This document shows, piece by piece, positions 1 to 6,802 of a DNA stretch of 9,364 nucleotides. This DNA is from an uncultured Dialister sp. (GTDB taxonomy: Bacteria > Bacillota > Negativicutes > Veillonellales > Dialisteraceae), in NCBI RefSeq assembly GCF_900765565.1, contig NZ_CAAFRZ010000117.1, forward strand, positions 1-9,364, in the 5' to 3' direction. The notes beneath the pieces are model-generated. The model saw only the letters and a list, made by a program, of their open reading frames with translations, did no database searches and was not told the origin of the DNA. Each line of letters begins with the position of its first letter. The first letter of the stretch is position 1. The translations under genes and the position numbers were made by a program.

Positions 1-38
1 CTTGCGTTAAGATTGTGATGAGATTATACCATGACTGG

Positions 39-83
39 GACATTTTCATTTGTGGTTACTTGAGACAATATCACTTGTGGTTC
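39..83. repeat. Pair of degenerate direct repeats, possibly the end of an IS21-like element
   Basis: Two 20-nt units, 39-58 and 64-83, match at 16 of 20 positions. Both have the form GACA-N3-TCA-Y-TTGTGGTT and they start 25 nt apart. Short tandem repeats with a TTGTGG-like core inside an AT-rich end are typical of the termini of IS21-family insertion sequences, where they serve as transposase binding sites. No transposase gene is visible in the window; any istA/istB genes would lie to the left of position 1. No terminal dinucleotide or target duplication can be fixed from this side. The repeat is seen directly; the IS assignment is inference. Confidence 0.4.
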
Positions 84-113
84 ATAAAGTTTTTACAATT
101 GAATAAAATGGAA

Positions 114-142
114 TTGACATATAGGAAGTTGTAATTTATAAT
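114..142 (+). promoter_or_regulatory. Consensus sigma-A promoter of rpsU-yqeY
   Basis: A perfect -35 box TTGACA (114-119) and a perfect -10 box TATAAT (137-142) are separated by the optimal 17 nt. Transcription should start near 149, giving a leader of about 45 nt before the rpsU start codon. A fully consensus promoter suits a ribosomal protein gene. It lies 31 nt downstream of the IS21-like repeats, so part of it could belong to, or have been brought by, a mobile element end. Confidence 0.9.
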
Positions 143-194
143 TTAAGAGTGTGCAATAGCACCCCATCAGTCTTATTGGGAGGGAGGGATAAAG

Positions 195-371
195 ATGTCT
201 GAGATCAAAGTTCAAAAGGGCGAATCTCTTGATAGTGCTCTTCGCAGATTTAAACGTTCCTGCCAAAAAGCCGGGGTTCTTTCTGAAGTAAGAAAACGTG
301 AACATTATGAAAAGCCCAGCGTTAGACGTAAACTGAAATCTGAAGCCGCAAGAAAACGTAAGTATAAGTAA
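195..371 (+). CDS. rpsU: 30S ribosomal protein S21
   Basis: The 58-codon frame encodes a small, very basic protein beginning [20 protein letters not shown] and ending in a lysine/arginine-rich tail ([15 protein letters not shown]). This is the S21 family signature: an N-terminal strand, a SALRRFKR helix and the REHYEKPS motif near residues 36-43. S21 binds the small ribosomal subunit near the 3' end of 16S rRNA and helps initiation. The length is normal for Bacillota. The ATG is preceded by a strong AGGGAGG Shine-Dalgarno at 181-187, with 7 nt spacing. It is the first gene of a short operon with yqeY, 24 nt downstream, a pairing common in Bacillota. Transcription comes from the consensus promoter at 114-142. 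Confidence 0.97.
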   Translation: MSEIKVQKGESLDSALRRFKRSCQKAGVLSEVRKREHYEKPSVRRKLKSEAARKRKYK

Positions 372-395
372 TGACAGGTTGTAAGGTGATTAGTT

Positions 396-845
396 TTGTC
401 AATTAAGGAACAGCTTATGGCTGACATGAAGACAGCCATGAAGGCGAGAGAAGAAGGCAAGCTTGCTTTGAACACGATCCGCATGGCCCGTGCTCATATC
501 AGGCAGGCCGAAATCGACGACGGACACGCGGACTTCAATGATGATCAGGTTCTTGCCGTTCTCCGGAAAGAAGTGAAGCAGAGGAAAGAAACCCTTGCTG
601 AAATCAAGGATTCCGGAAGAGAAGACCTGGTTGAACAGACCAAAGCGGAAATCGAAGTACTGGAAAAGTACCTGCCGGCAGAAATGTCTGCAGACGAGGT
701 AGAGAAGGCTGTGAAAGCCATTATCGACGCTATGGATCCTGGGCAGAGAAATATGGGTTCTGTGATGAAAGCTGTCATGGCGAAGCTTAAAGGTAAGGCA
801 GACGGAAAGATGGTCAACCAGATCGTCAGGAAACTGCTTGCTTGA
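396..845 (+). CDS. yqeY: YqeY family protein (GatB/YqeY domain)
   Basis: The 149-residue product covers a complete YqeY protein: helical repeats with the KEVKQRKETLAEIKDSGRED segment (about residues 58-77), the EKYLP motif (90-94), and a C-terminal GKADGKMVNQIVRKLL block (about 133-148). The C-terminal part is homologous to the tail domain of GatB, the tRNA-dependent amidotransferase subunit that helps bind tRNA. YqeY is a stand-alone, cytosolic relative whose exact role is not settled. The start is TTG, supported by an AAGGTGAT Shine-Dalgarno at 383-390 placed 5 nt upstream and by the usual MSIKEQL-type N-terminus; no better ATG exists nearby. It follows rpsU by 24 nt and is co-transcribed with it up to the terminator at 917-952. 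Confidence 0.93.
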   Translation: MSIKEQLMADMKTAMKAREEGKLALNTIRMARAHIRQAEIDDGHADFNDDQVLAVLRKEVKQRKETLAEIKDSGREDLVEQTKAEIEVLEKYLPAEMSADEVEKAVKAIIDAMDPGQRNMGSVMKAVMAKLKGKADGKMVNQIVRKLLA

Positions 846-916
846 GCTTCAAAAGCTTGACAAAAGCAAGACGCGTGGTGTATCCTTGTTACATAAGTTC
901 ATATGCTGCGTCAAAG

Positions 917-952
917 ATGACTCATTCCTATGGGAATGGGTCATTTTCTTTT
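917..952 (+). terminator. Rho-independent terminator of rpsU-yqeY
   Basis: A 12-bp stem pairs ATGACTCATTCC (917-928) with GGAATGGGTCAT (933-944), with one G-U pair and a 4-nt loop, followed by a T-rich run (TTTTCTTTT, 944-952). It lies 71 nt after the yqeY stop. Its sequence is closely similar to the terminator at 2944-2985, including an identical 16-nt right-arm segment. Confidence 0.88.
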
Positions 953-980
953 GAAACAGATAGGGATTTATAAATATGAA
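951..980 (+). promoter_or_regulatory. Candidate promoter of the first glutamine synthetase gene
   Basis: TTGAAA (951-956) matches the -35 consensus at 5 of 6 positions and is followed 18 nt later by TATGAA (975-980), 4 of 6 to the -10 consensus. A start near 987 would give a leader of about 33 nt. An overlapping TATAAA at 969-974 has no good -35 at normal spacing. The site begins at the tail of the upstream terminator, where a promoter is expected. No known GlnR-type operator was recognised. Confidence 0.35.
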
Positions 981-1019
981 AAAATGGTGAAAACAAAGTA
1001 AGTCTATAGGAGGACTCAA

Positions 1020-2912
1020 ATGGACAAAGAATTGTTGTACTGCATTCCCGCCGGCCAGTATGGTAAAGAAGGGGTACTTTCCCTGCTCGCCCAGCATCCG
1101 GAAATTCGGTTTGTGTCTCTGGTAGGCATCGACCTGGCAGGCAATGACACCGATGAAAAGATTCCCATCGAGATTTTCATGAAGGACTATGAAGATTTCT
1201 TCGCCGGTAAAGCGGTACAGACCGATGGCTCTTCCGTGGTGTTCATGAATATTGCTACTCTGAATGATGCCCGGGTGGATATGGTGGCTGACAGCTCTGT
1301 CAACTGGTATGTAGACTACAACGATGAAAATATAGAGGATAATGGAAAGCCCGTAGGAACACTCCGGATTCCCTGCTTCCTCATTCACAACGGTAAGTTC
1401 ATCGATTCCCGTTCTATCCTGAAAAACTCCTGCGAATATGTGGCAGGGGAACTGAAGAAACTCCTGCTGGATGCCCAGGTGAAGGATATGGAAAATTTCC
1501 CGTTCTCCGAGATCCAGGATATCGTATTTACCACCGGTACGGAGCTGGAATTCTGGGTGAAGACACCCAGTGAAAAGGAAACGGTACAGCACCTTTCCAT
1601 TTCCCAACGCCTCCAGGAACAGTACTGGCAGCGGATGCGGGGTAATGTCCGTACCGCCATGGAACAGACCATTGAAGAACTGGACGCCCGCGGACTCCAC
1701 GTGGAAATGGGCCATAAAGAAGTAGGTGGCATTAAACCGAAGGTAGACGATGAAGGCCATATCTTTGACGTCTGCGAACAGCTGGAACTGGATTGGCTTT
1801 TCTCCACCAATCCTCTGCAGGCTGCAGACAATGAACTGGAAGCCAGAATCGTTGTAAGAGAAGTGTTCCGCAGGAATGGACTGGACGTATCTTTCCGGGC
1901 AAAGCCGATTATCGGCGTAGCCGGAAGCGGTGAACATACCCATGTAGGTATCGCAGCGCTCTTGAAAAACGGCAAAACCATCAACCTCCTGGCTCCGGAA
2001 GATATGAAGGCTGATTTCCTTTCCACCATCGGTTACGGATTCATCATGGGTATTCTGAATAATTATGAAGCAACGAATCCCTTCGTTTCTTCTACCACCG
2101 ATGCATTTAACCGCCTGAAACCGGGCTTCGAAGCGCCGGTGTGCATTGTAACTTCCCTGGGCCATACACCGGAAGTTCCTTCCAGAAACCGTTCCATCCT
2201 CATGGGACTCATTCGGGATATCGGCAATCCGAAGGCTACCCGCTTCGAACTCCGGGCACCGAACCCCTTCACCAATACCTATCTTGCCGTTTCCTGCCTC
2301 TATCTCACTGCACTGGATGGCATTGAATATGCACTGAAATCCAATAAATCCGCGGCAGAGCTCCTGGCAGAACTTTCCAAGAAACCTGGGGAAGATGCGG
2401 ATTACCTGGAAAAGGGCAGGGCTTACCGGTGTGAAGAAAATGTGTTTGAAGCTTTCACCGATGAGGAAAGAGATGCGGCTTTCGGTAAACCGCCGGCAAC
2501 GGTCTGGGAAAATGTGAAGATCATGAAAGCCAACCCGGACAAAGTGAAAGTCATTACCAAGGGAGATATCCTTTCCGAACAGATTGTGGATTCTTTCCTG
2601 GCATCCATTGTATATCGCTGGAAGAATGAACTGATTGACCGGATCATTCCGGGCACCGAAGCTGCCGTAAGGGGCTATAAAAAACTGGATAACGATGATA
2701 AGATCGATGAAAGACGCTGGAAAGCCATCAAAGCCAAGCGCATCGAACTGGCGAAGGATACGGATGATGAAAAATGCATCTGCACCCGGCTGAAAGATGC
2801 ACTGGAATCCGGCGATTATGATACAGCGTCGGACCTGCAGCTGGAAATGACAAAGAAAGCGCAGGCCCTGGAACAGGAATATCATGTGTATGCACTGAAT
2901 ATCCTGGACTGA
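1020..2912 (+). CDS. Glutamine synthetase, long form with C-terminal extension (copy 1)
   Basis: ATP-dependent ligase joining ammonium and glutamate to give glutamine; cytosolic and normally a ring oligomer. The 630-residue protein has an N-terminal beta-grasp region (about 25-130, with the family's QTDGSSV segment at 67-73) and a catalytic barrel (about 165-435). By hand alignment to type I enzymes the active-site residues are kept: metal ligands E175, E177, E234, E256 and H306, flap glutamate E371, and R365, R391, E410 and R412. About 15 extra residues separate E234 from E256. The last 195 residues or so exceed the usual 440-470-residue type I length. No equivalent of the adenylylated tyrosine of enterobacterial GlnA is evident. 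AGGAGG at 1008-1013, 6 nt before the ATG, fixes the start. A near twin lies 264 bp downstream. The catalytic role is inferred from family residues. Confidence 0.9.
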   Translation: MDKELLYCIPAGQYGKEGVLSLLAQHPEIRFVSLVGIDLAGNDTDEKIPIEIFMKDYEDFFAGKAVQTDGSSVVFMNIATLNDARVDMVADSSVNWYVDYNDENIEDNGKPVGTLRIPCFLIHNGKFIDSRSILKNSCEYVAGELKKLLLDAQVKDMENFPFSEIQDIVFTTGTELEFWVKTPSEKETVQHLSISQRLQEQYWQRMRGNVRTAMEQTIEELDARGLHVEMGHKEVGGIKPKVDDEGHIFDVCEQLELDWLFSTNPLQAADNELEARIVVREVFRRNGLDVSFRAKPIIGVAGSGEHTHVGIAALLKNGKTINLLAPEDMKADFLSTIGYGFIMGILNNYEATNPFVSSTTDAFNRLKPGFEAPVCIVTSLGHTPEVPSRNRSILMGLIRDIGNPKATRFELRAPNPFTNTYLAVSCLYLTALDGIEYALKSNKSAAELLAELSKKPGEDADYLEKGRAYRCEENVFEAFTDEERDAAFGKPPATVWENVKIMKANPDKVKVITKGDILSEQIVDSFLASIVYRWKNELIDRIIPGTEAAVRGYKKLDNDDKIDERRWKAIKAKRIELAKDTDDEKCICTRLKDALESGDYDTASDLQLEMTKKAQALEQEYHVYALNILD

Positions 2913-2943
2913 ATCTGATCTACAGCTGAACATCAGGCCAATG

Positions 2944-2985
2944 ATGACCCATTCTTATAAAAGAATGGGTCATTTTCTATTTTTT
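2944..2985 (+). terminator. Rho-independent terminator between the two glutamine synthetase genes
   Basis: A perfect 13-bp stem (2944-2956 with 2961-2973) closes a 4-nt loop (ATAA) and is followed by a long T-rich run to about 2985. It lies 31 nt after the stop of copy 1, so copy 2 is probably transcribed largely on its own. Both the arms and the flanking T-tract resemble the terminator upstream of copy 1 at 917-952. Confidence 0.92.
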
Positions 2986-2988
2986 GAG

Positions 2989-3176
2989 AAAAATCACAGG
3001 GGGCAGGGTCATGGATATATGGAAAGAGCAGTACCGCTATTCCATTCTGGGATTCCCGGAAGCAGGACAGGGCTGAGAAAGCGGCAAAGACCGGATTTCG
3101 AAGCTCTCCCAAAGGGGGACAGTTTCCCGGATATCTATAAATGGTCAAAAATATTTTATTTTAGGAGGAATTCAAC
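2989..3176 (+). other. Leader region of the second glutamine synthetase gene, promoter unresolved
   Basis: These 188 nt between the terminator and copy 2 hold no convincing gene. A TATAAAT at 3136-3142 resembles a -10 box and parallels a TATAAAT at 969-975 upstream of copy 1, but no -35 hexamer stands at normal spacing. A small hairpin (TCTCCC with GGGGGA around an AAA loop, about 3105-3119) and a 21-codon frame (3011-3076) are present without supporting evidence. The strong AGGAGG at 3163-3168 serves copy 2. The region is much longer than the leader of copy 1. Confidence 0.4.
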
Positions 3177-5072
3177 ATGAACAAGGACTTACTGTATTAC
3201 ATTCCAACCGGCGAATTCGGCAAAGAAGGGGTACTTTCCCTTCTGAAAACCCATCCGGAAATCCGTTTCGTATCTCTGGTAGGCATCGACCTGGCCGGAA
3301 ACGACACCGATGAAAAGGTGCCGATCGAACTGTTCCTGAAGAACTACGATGACTTCTTTGCAGGCACTGCAGTCCAGACCGATGGCTCCTCCGTAGTTCT
3401 CATGAACATTGCTACCCTGAATGATGCCCGGGTGGATATGGTGGCAGACCCCAGCGTGAACTGGTACATTGACTACAACGAAGATAACATTTATGATAAC
3501 GGCCGCCCCGTAGGCACACTCCGTATTCCCTGTTTCCTGCTGCACAACGGAAAATTTATCGATTCCCGTTCCATTCTCAAAGATTCCTGCGCTTACGTGG
3601 CCGGAAAGCTGAAGGGTCTCCTGGCTGGCGGCAAGAAAGTCAAAGGCATGGAAGATGTGCCTTTTGAAGATATTGCAGATATCGGATTTACCATCGGTAC
3701 GGAACTGGAATTCTGGGTCAAGACACCGAGCGAAACAGAAACGGTACAGCATCTTTCCATTTCCCAGAGACTCCAGGAACAGTACTGGCAGAGAATGCGT
3801 GGCAATGTCCGTACCGCCATGGAAGAAGCCATCGAAGAGCTCGATGCCCGGGGCATGAGTGTGGAAATGGGCCATAAAGAAGTAGGGGGCATCAAACCGA
3901 AGGTGGACGATGCCGGCCATACGGTAGATGTCTGTGAACAGCTGGAACTGGACTGGAGATTCTCCATGAACCCGCTCCAGGCCTGCGACAATGAACTGGA
4001 AGCCCGCATTATCATCCGTGAAGTATTCCGTAAATACGGCCTCGATGTTTCCTTCCAGGCAAAACCGATTATCGGCGTAGCCGGCAGCGGCGAACATACC
4101 CATGTAGGCATCTGCGCTACCCTGAAGAGCGGCAAGACCATCAACCTTCTGGCACCCACAGATATGAAGGCTGATTTCCTCTCCACCATCGGCTATGGCT
4201 TCATCATGGGCATCCTGAAGAACTATGAAGCTACGAACCCCTTCGTATCCTCCACCACCGATGCTTTCAACCGCCTGAAACCGGGCTTCGAAGCACCGGT
4301 CTGCATCGTAACTTCCCTGGGCCATAATCCGGCTGTTCCGTCCCGTAACCGGACAATCCTCATCGGTCTCGTCAGGGATATTGACAACCCGAAGGCTACC
4401 CGTTTCGAACTCCGGGCACCGAACCCCTTCACCAATACCTACCTCGCCGCATCCTGCCTGTTCCTGTCCTCCCTGGACGGCATTACCTACGCCGTAACCT
4501 CCGGAAAGGCACCGGCAGATCTCCTGGCTGAACTGTCCAAGAAACCGGGAGAAAAGGCGGATTACCTGGAGGAAGGCAGGGCATACCGCTGCGAAGATAA
4601 CGTATTCGAAGACTTCACCCAGGAAGAACGGGACGCTGCCTTCGGTAAACCGCCGGCTACGGTCTGGGAAAATGTGAAGACCATGAAGGCCAATCCGGAC
4701 AAAGTGGGCGTCATCGAAGCCGGCGGCAGCCTCAATGCCACCATCGTTGACTCCTTCGTAGCTTCCATCGTTTACCGCTGGAAGAATGAACTCATCGACC
4801 GCATCATTCCGGCCACCGAAGCTCTGGTGAAGGGCTTCAAGAAACTGGACAGCGAAGATGACCTGGACGAAGAACGGTGGGATATTATCCGCGAAAAGAA
4901 ATTCGAACTCATCAAAGATACGAAGAGCGGCAAATGTCTCTGCTCCAAACTGAAAGCAGCTCTGGAAGCGGACGATTATGATACCGCTTCTGACCTGCAG
5001 ATTGAAATCTCCAAGAAGTCTGAAGCTCTTGAAAAAGAATATAATGAATATGCTCTGAATATCGTAGGCTGA
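3177..5072 (+). CDS. Glutamine synthetase, long form with C-terminal extension (copy 2)
   Basis: A 631-residue paralogue of the preceding gene, identical at about 504 of 630 aligned positions by hand count, with one extra residue near position 154. Catalytic residues shift by one and are all kept: E176, E178, E235, E257, H307, R366, E372, R392, E411 and R413. The blocks around residues 190-245 and 330-420 are almost unchanged, while residues 145-170 and the last 120 vary most. The tail keeps a CxC pair (C587, C589) followed by a helical segment like that in copy 1. AGGAGG at 3163-3168, 8 nt before ATG, sets the start. Both copies look intact, so a simple decaying duplicate is unlikely; different expression or slightly different roles are possible but not shown by sequence. 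Confidence 0.9.
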   Translation: MNKDLLYYIPTGEFGKEGVLSLLKTHPEIRFVSLVGIDLAGNDTDEKVPIELFLKNYDDFFAGTAVQTDGSSVVLMNIATLNDARVDMVADPSVNWYIDYNEDNIYDNGRPVGTLRIPCFLLHNGKFIDSRSILKDSCAYVAGKLKGLLAGGKKVKGMEDVPFEDIADIGFTIGTELEFWVKTPSETETVQHLSISQRLQEQYWQRMRGNVRTAMEEAIEELDARGMSVEMGHKEVGGIKPKVDDAGHTVDVCEQLELDWRFSMNPLQACDNELEARIIIREVFRKYGLDVSFQAKPIIGVAGSGEHTHVGICATLKSGKTINLLAPTDMKADFLSTIGYGFIMGILKNYEATNPFVSSTTDAFNRLKPGFEAPVCIVTSLGHNPAVPSRNRTILIGLVRDIDNPKATRFELRAPNPFTNTYLAASCLFLSSLDGITYAVTSGKAPADLLAELSKKPGEKADYLEEGRAYRCEDNVFEDFTQEERDAAFGKPPATVWENVKTMKANPDKVGVIEAGGSLNATIVDSFVASIVYRWKNELIDRIIPATEALVKGFKKLDSEDDLDEERWDIIREKKFELIKDTKSGKCLCSKLKAALEADDYDTASDLQIEISKKSEALEKEYNEYALNIVG

Positions 5073-5080
5073 TGAACAAT

Positions 5081-5110
5081 AAAAAAATCCCGCGAAAGCG
5101 GGATTTTTTT
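5081..5110. terminator. Terminator after the glutamine synthetase pair
   Basis: A 13-bp perfect stem, seven A plus TCCCGC (5081-5093) against GCGGGA plus seven T (5098-5110), closes a GAAA tetraloop. The A- and T-tracts on both sides make it able to act on either strand. It begins 8 nt after the stop codon of copy 2 and is unlike the two other terminators in this locus. Confidence 0.95.
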
Positions 5111-5139
5111 ATTGGGATGGAAGGATATGGCACTGCGAT

Positions 5140-5389
5140 ATTTCAGTTTGTCGAGCTGTTAGAGTGAGCGGTTTTGCATGCTGTTGGATAGAGTCACTGG
5201 CACGGGGCTGCTAGCTTTTAGCTTCTAGCTACTAGGAAAGCTGGTTTGCCTGCGGCGCTTCTCACCCAGTATTTCCGTCAGTCATTCGTGCCGTAGGCTG
5301 TAGAGCCTTCCTGGAAGCTAGCGGCTAGAAGCCCCCGCACGAATGACTCTATCCATCAGCATCGCTCCAACAGCTCGACAAACCGCAAT
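5140..5389 (+). repeat. Palindromic MITE-like repeat, copy A (complete)
   Basis: A 250-bp non-coding element bounded by 25-bp inverted repeats (5140-5164 and 5365-5389; 3 mismatches; core GTTTGTCGAGCTGTT). Inside are a perfect 12-bp inverted pair TGGATAGAGTCA / TGACTCTATCCA (5185-5196 and 5344-5355), CTAG-rich arms (about 5211-5236 and 5317-5331) and a central pair GCCTGCGGC / GCCGTAGGC (5248-5256 and 5290-5298). It lies just after the glutamine synthetase terminator and before the pepT promoter. Copy B in the same orientation is near-identical over its inner half, and copy C is inverted. No frame encodes a transposase, so any movement would need an enzyme supplied in trans. The MITE label is inference. 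Confidence 0.85.
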
Positions 5390-5459
5390 TTGAATGATGT
5401 AAGAGTTACAATCCGTGTCACTGCGAATCGTATACCAGCAGCCACGGAACAGTCCCTTT

Positions 5460-5488
5460 TTGCAAGAACCCGGGTTTTGGTATATGAT
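5460..5488 (+). promoter_or_regulatory. Candidate sigma-A promoter of pepT
   Basis: TTGCAA (5460-5465; 4 of 6 to consensus) and TATGAT (5483-5488; 5 of 6) are separated by 17 nt. A start near 5495 would give a leader of about 53 nt holding the stem-loop at 5501-5532. The site lies between repeat copy A and pepT, where a promoter is needed because the upstream genes end in a strong terminator. Confidence 0.5.
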
Positions 5489-5500
5489 GGTCACATAGTG

Positions 5501-5532
5501 CGGGGGAATCTATTAATCAGTAGATTTCCCGG
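5501..5532 (+). promoter_or_regulatory. Stem-loop in the pepT leader
   Basis: CGGGGGAATCTA (5501-5512) pairs with TAGATTTCCCGG (5521-5532) with one mismatch and one G-U pair around an 8-nt loop. The right arm ends just before the AAAGAAG ribosome-binding purine tract at 5533-5539. There is no T-tract, so it is not a terminator. It could affect translation or mRNA stability, but no known riboswitch was recognised. Confidence 0.4.
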
Positions 5533-5547
5533 AAAGAAGATGATTTT

Positions 5548-6798
5548 TTGGAATTAGACAGAGATACACTGGTCCGCCGGTTCATGGATTATATTTCCTA
5601 TAATACCCGGTCCGACGAAGAAAATGACAAAGTCTGCCCCAGTACGCCGGGACAGATGGTGCTGGCAAAACACCTGAAGGAAGAGCTGGAAGAACTGGGG
5701 CTTTCGGATGTGACAGTGGATGACAATGGCTATGTCATGGCTACCCTTTCGGCCAATGGAGAGGAAGGCAGCACGGTGGGATTTATTTCCCATATGGACA
5801 CGAGCCCCGATGCCCCTGGCGGCCCCATACATGCCCGGATTGTGAAAAATTATGACGGGAAGGATATCCTTTTAAACAAAGATAAGCAGATCGTCCTTTC
5901 GGTAAAGGATTTTCCGGAAATCAGAAAATACGAAGGCCAGGATATTATGGTCACCGACGGCACCACTCTTCTTGGATCCGATGATAAAGCGGGGATAACG
6001 GCCATTGTGAGTGCCATGGAGTATCTGCTGCATCATCCGGAAGTGAAGCATGGGAAAATCCGCATCGCCTTTACGCCGGATGAAGAGACAGGAAGAAGCC
6101 CATTGAAATTCGATGTGAAGGCCTTTGGCGCCGATTTCGCCTATACCGTGGATGGCGGTGAACTGGGAGGACTGGAGTATGAAAATTTCAATGCCGCCAA
6201 TCCTGTGGTTACCATCCGCGGTCGCAGCGTTCATACGGGGGATGCGAAAGGGAAAATGGTAAATGCCATTTCCATCGCTTCCGAGTGGCAGACCATGCTG
6301 CCGGACGGGGAGAAGCCGGAATGTACGGAAGGCAGGGAGGGGTTCTTCCATGTCTACAAAATCCGGGGCACCGTGGAAGAGTGCACCCTGGACATGCTGG
6401 TCCGGGACCATGACTCCCAAAAGTTTCAGTTGAGAAAAGATTTCCTTCTCTCCATGGCGGATTTCCTCAATAAGAAATACGGGGAAGGTACGGTGATGGT
6501 GGAACTGAACGATGTGTACTTCAATATGATGGATATCATCGAGAAGGGGCACATGGATATTGTGGAACTGGCAAGGGATGCCATGAAGGCAGCGGGAGTC
6601 ACTCCGGTGGAGCTTCCCATCCGCGGCGGGACTGATGGAGCCCAGCTTTCCTTCAAGGGCCTTCCGTGCCCGAATCTTTTCACCGGCGGTGCCAATTTCC
6701 ACAGCCGCTTTGAGTATCTCCCCCTGGATTCCATGGAAAAGGCCTGTGAGACGGTCATAGAAATCGCCCGCCGGGCATGGAAAATAGGGAAGAAGTAA
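5548..6798 (+). CDS. pepT: Peptidase T (tripeptide aminopeptidase, M20 family)
   Basis: A cytosolic di-zinc exopeptidase that removes the N-terminal residue from tripeptides. The 416-residue product is close to the roughly 408-residue enterobacterial PepT and keeps its marks: SHMDTSPD (81-88; H82 ligand, D84 catalytic), GSDDKAG (143-149; D145 bridging ligand), PDEE (177-180; E179 catalytic base, E180 ligand), VDGG (D202), PIRGGTDGAQLSF (357-369) and FTGGANFH (H385). The lid domain lies roughly at 210-330. The start is taken as TTG at 5548: it gives the expected N-terminus (LVRRFMDYIS) and follows a GAAAGAAG tract at 5532-5539. The nearby ATG at 5540 is out of frame. It probably formed a two-gene operon with the aminopeptidase gene downstream, now interrupted by repeat copy B. 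Confidence 0.95.
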   Translation: MELDRDTLVRRFMDYISYNTRSDEENDKVCPSTPGQMVLAKHLKEELEELGLSDVTVDDNGYVMATLSANGEEGSTVGFISHMDTSPDAPGGPIHARIVKNYDGKDILLNKDKQIVLSVKDFPEIRKYEGQDIMVTDGTTLLGSDDKAGITAIVSAMEYLLHHPEVKHGKIRIAFTPDEETGRSPLKFDVKAFGADFAYTVDGGELGGLEYENFNAANPVVTIRGRSVHTGDAKGKMVNAISIASEWQTMLPDGEKPECTEGREGFFHVYKIRGTVEECTLDMLVRDHDSQKFQLRKDFLLSMADFLNKKYGEGTVMVELNDVYFNMMDIIEKGHMDIVELARDAMKAAGVTPVELPIRGGTDGAQLSFKGLPCPNLFTGGANFHSRFEYLPLDSMEKACETVIEIARRAWKIGKK

Positions 6799-6802
6799 GG
6801 AT

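Noticed and set aside
93..305. A 70-codon minus-strand frame over the rpsU promoter and gene
   Set aside because: It is antisense to rpsU and its consensus promoter and shows no family resemblance.
849..2933. Very long minus-strand frame (694 codons) opposite the first glutamine synthetase gene, with similar long antisense frames at 3189-4325, 5872-6702 and 7078-8322
   Set aside because: Each is a shadow of a clearly coding plus-strand gene produced by codon bias. None has a ribosome binding site or a recognisable protein family.
3025..3045. Segment AGAGCAGTACCGCT resembling a T-box antiterminator core
   Set aside because: It lacks the UGG needed to pair with the tRNA acceptor end, there is no downstream terminator alternative, and no specifier stem is visible.
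3011..3076. A 21-codon frame beginning MDIWKEQYRY, a possible leader peptide
   Set aside because: No promoter, no attenuator hairpin after it and no run of a regulating amino acid; a chance frame cannot be excluded.
2941..3180. A 79-codon plus-strand frame in the gap between the glutamine synthetase genes
   Set aside because: It runs through the terminator stem, has no ribosome binding site and overlaps the start of copy 2.
5131..5427. CACTGCGA on both sides of repeat copy A (5131-5138 and 5419-5426) as a target duplication
   Set aside because: The right copy is about 30 nt outside the terminal repeat, and that extra stretch is absent from copies B and C, so an 8-nt chance match is more likely.
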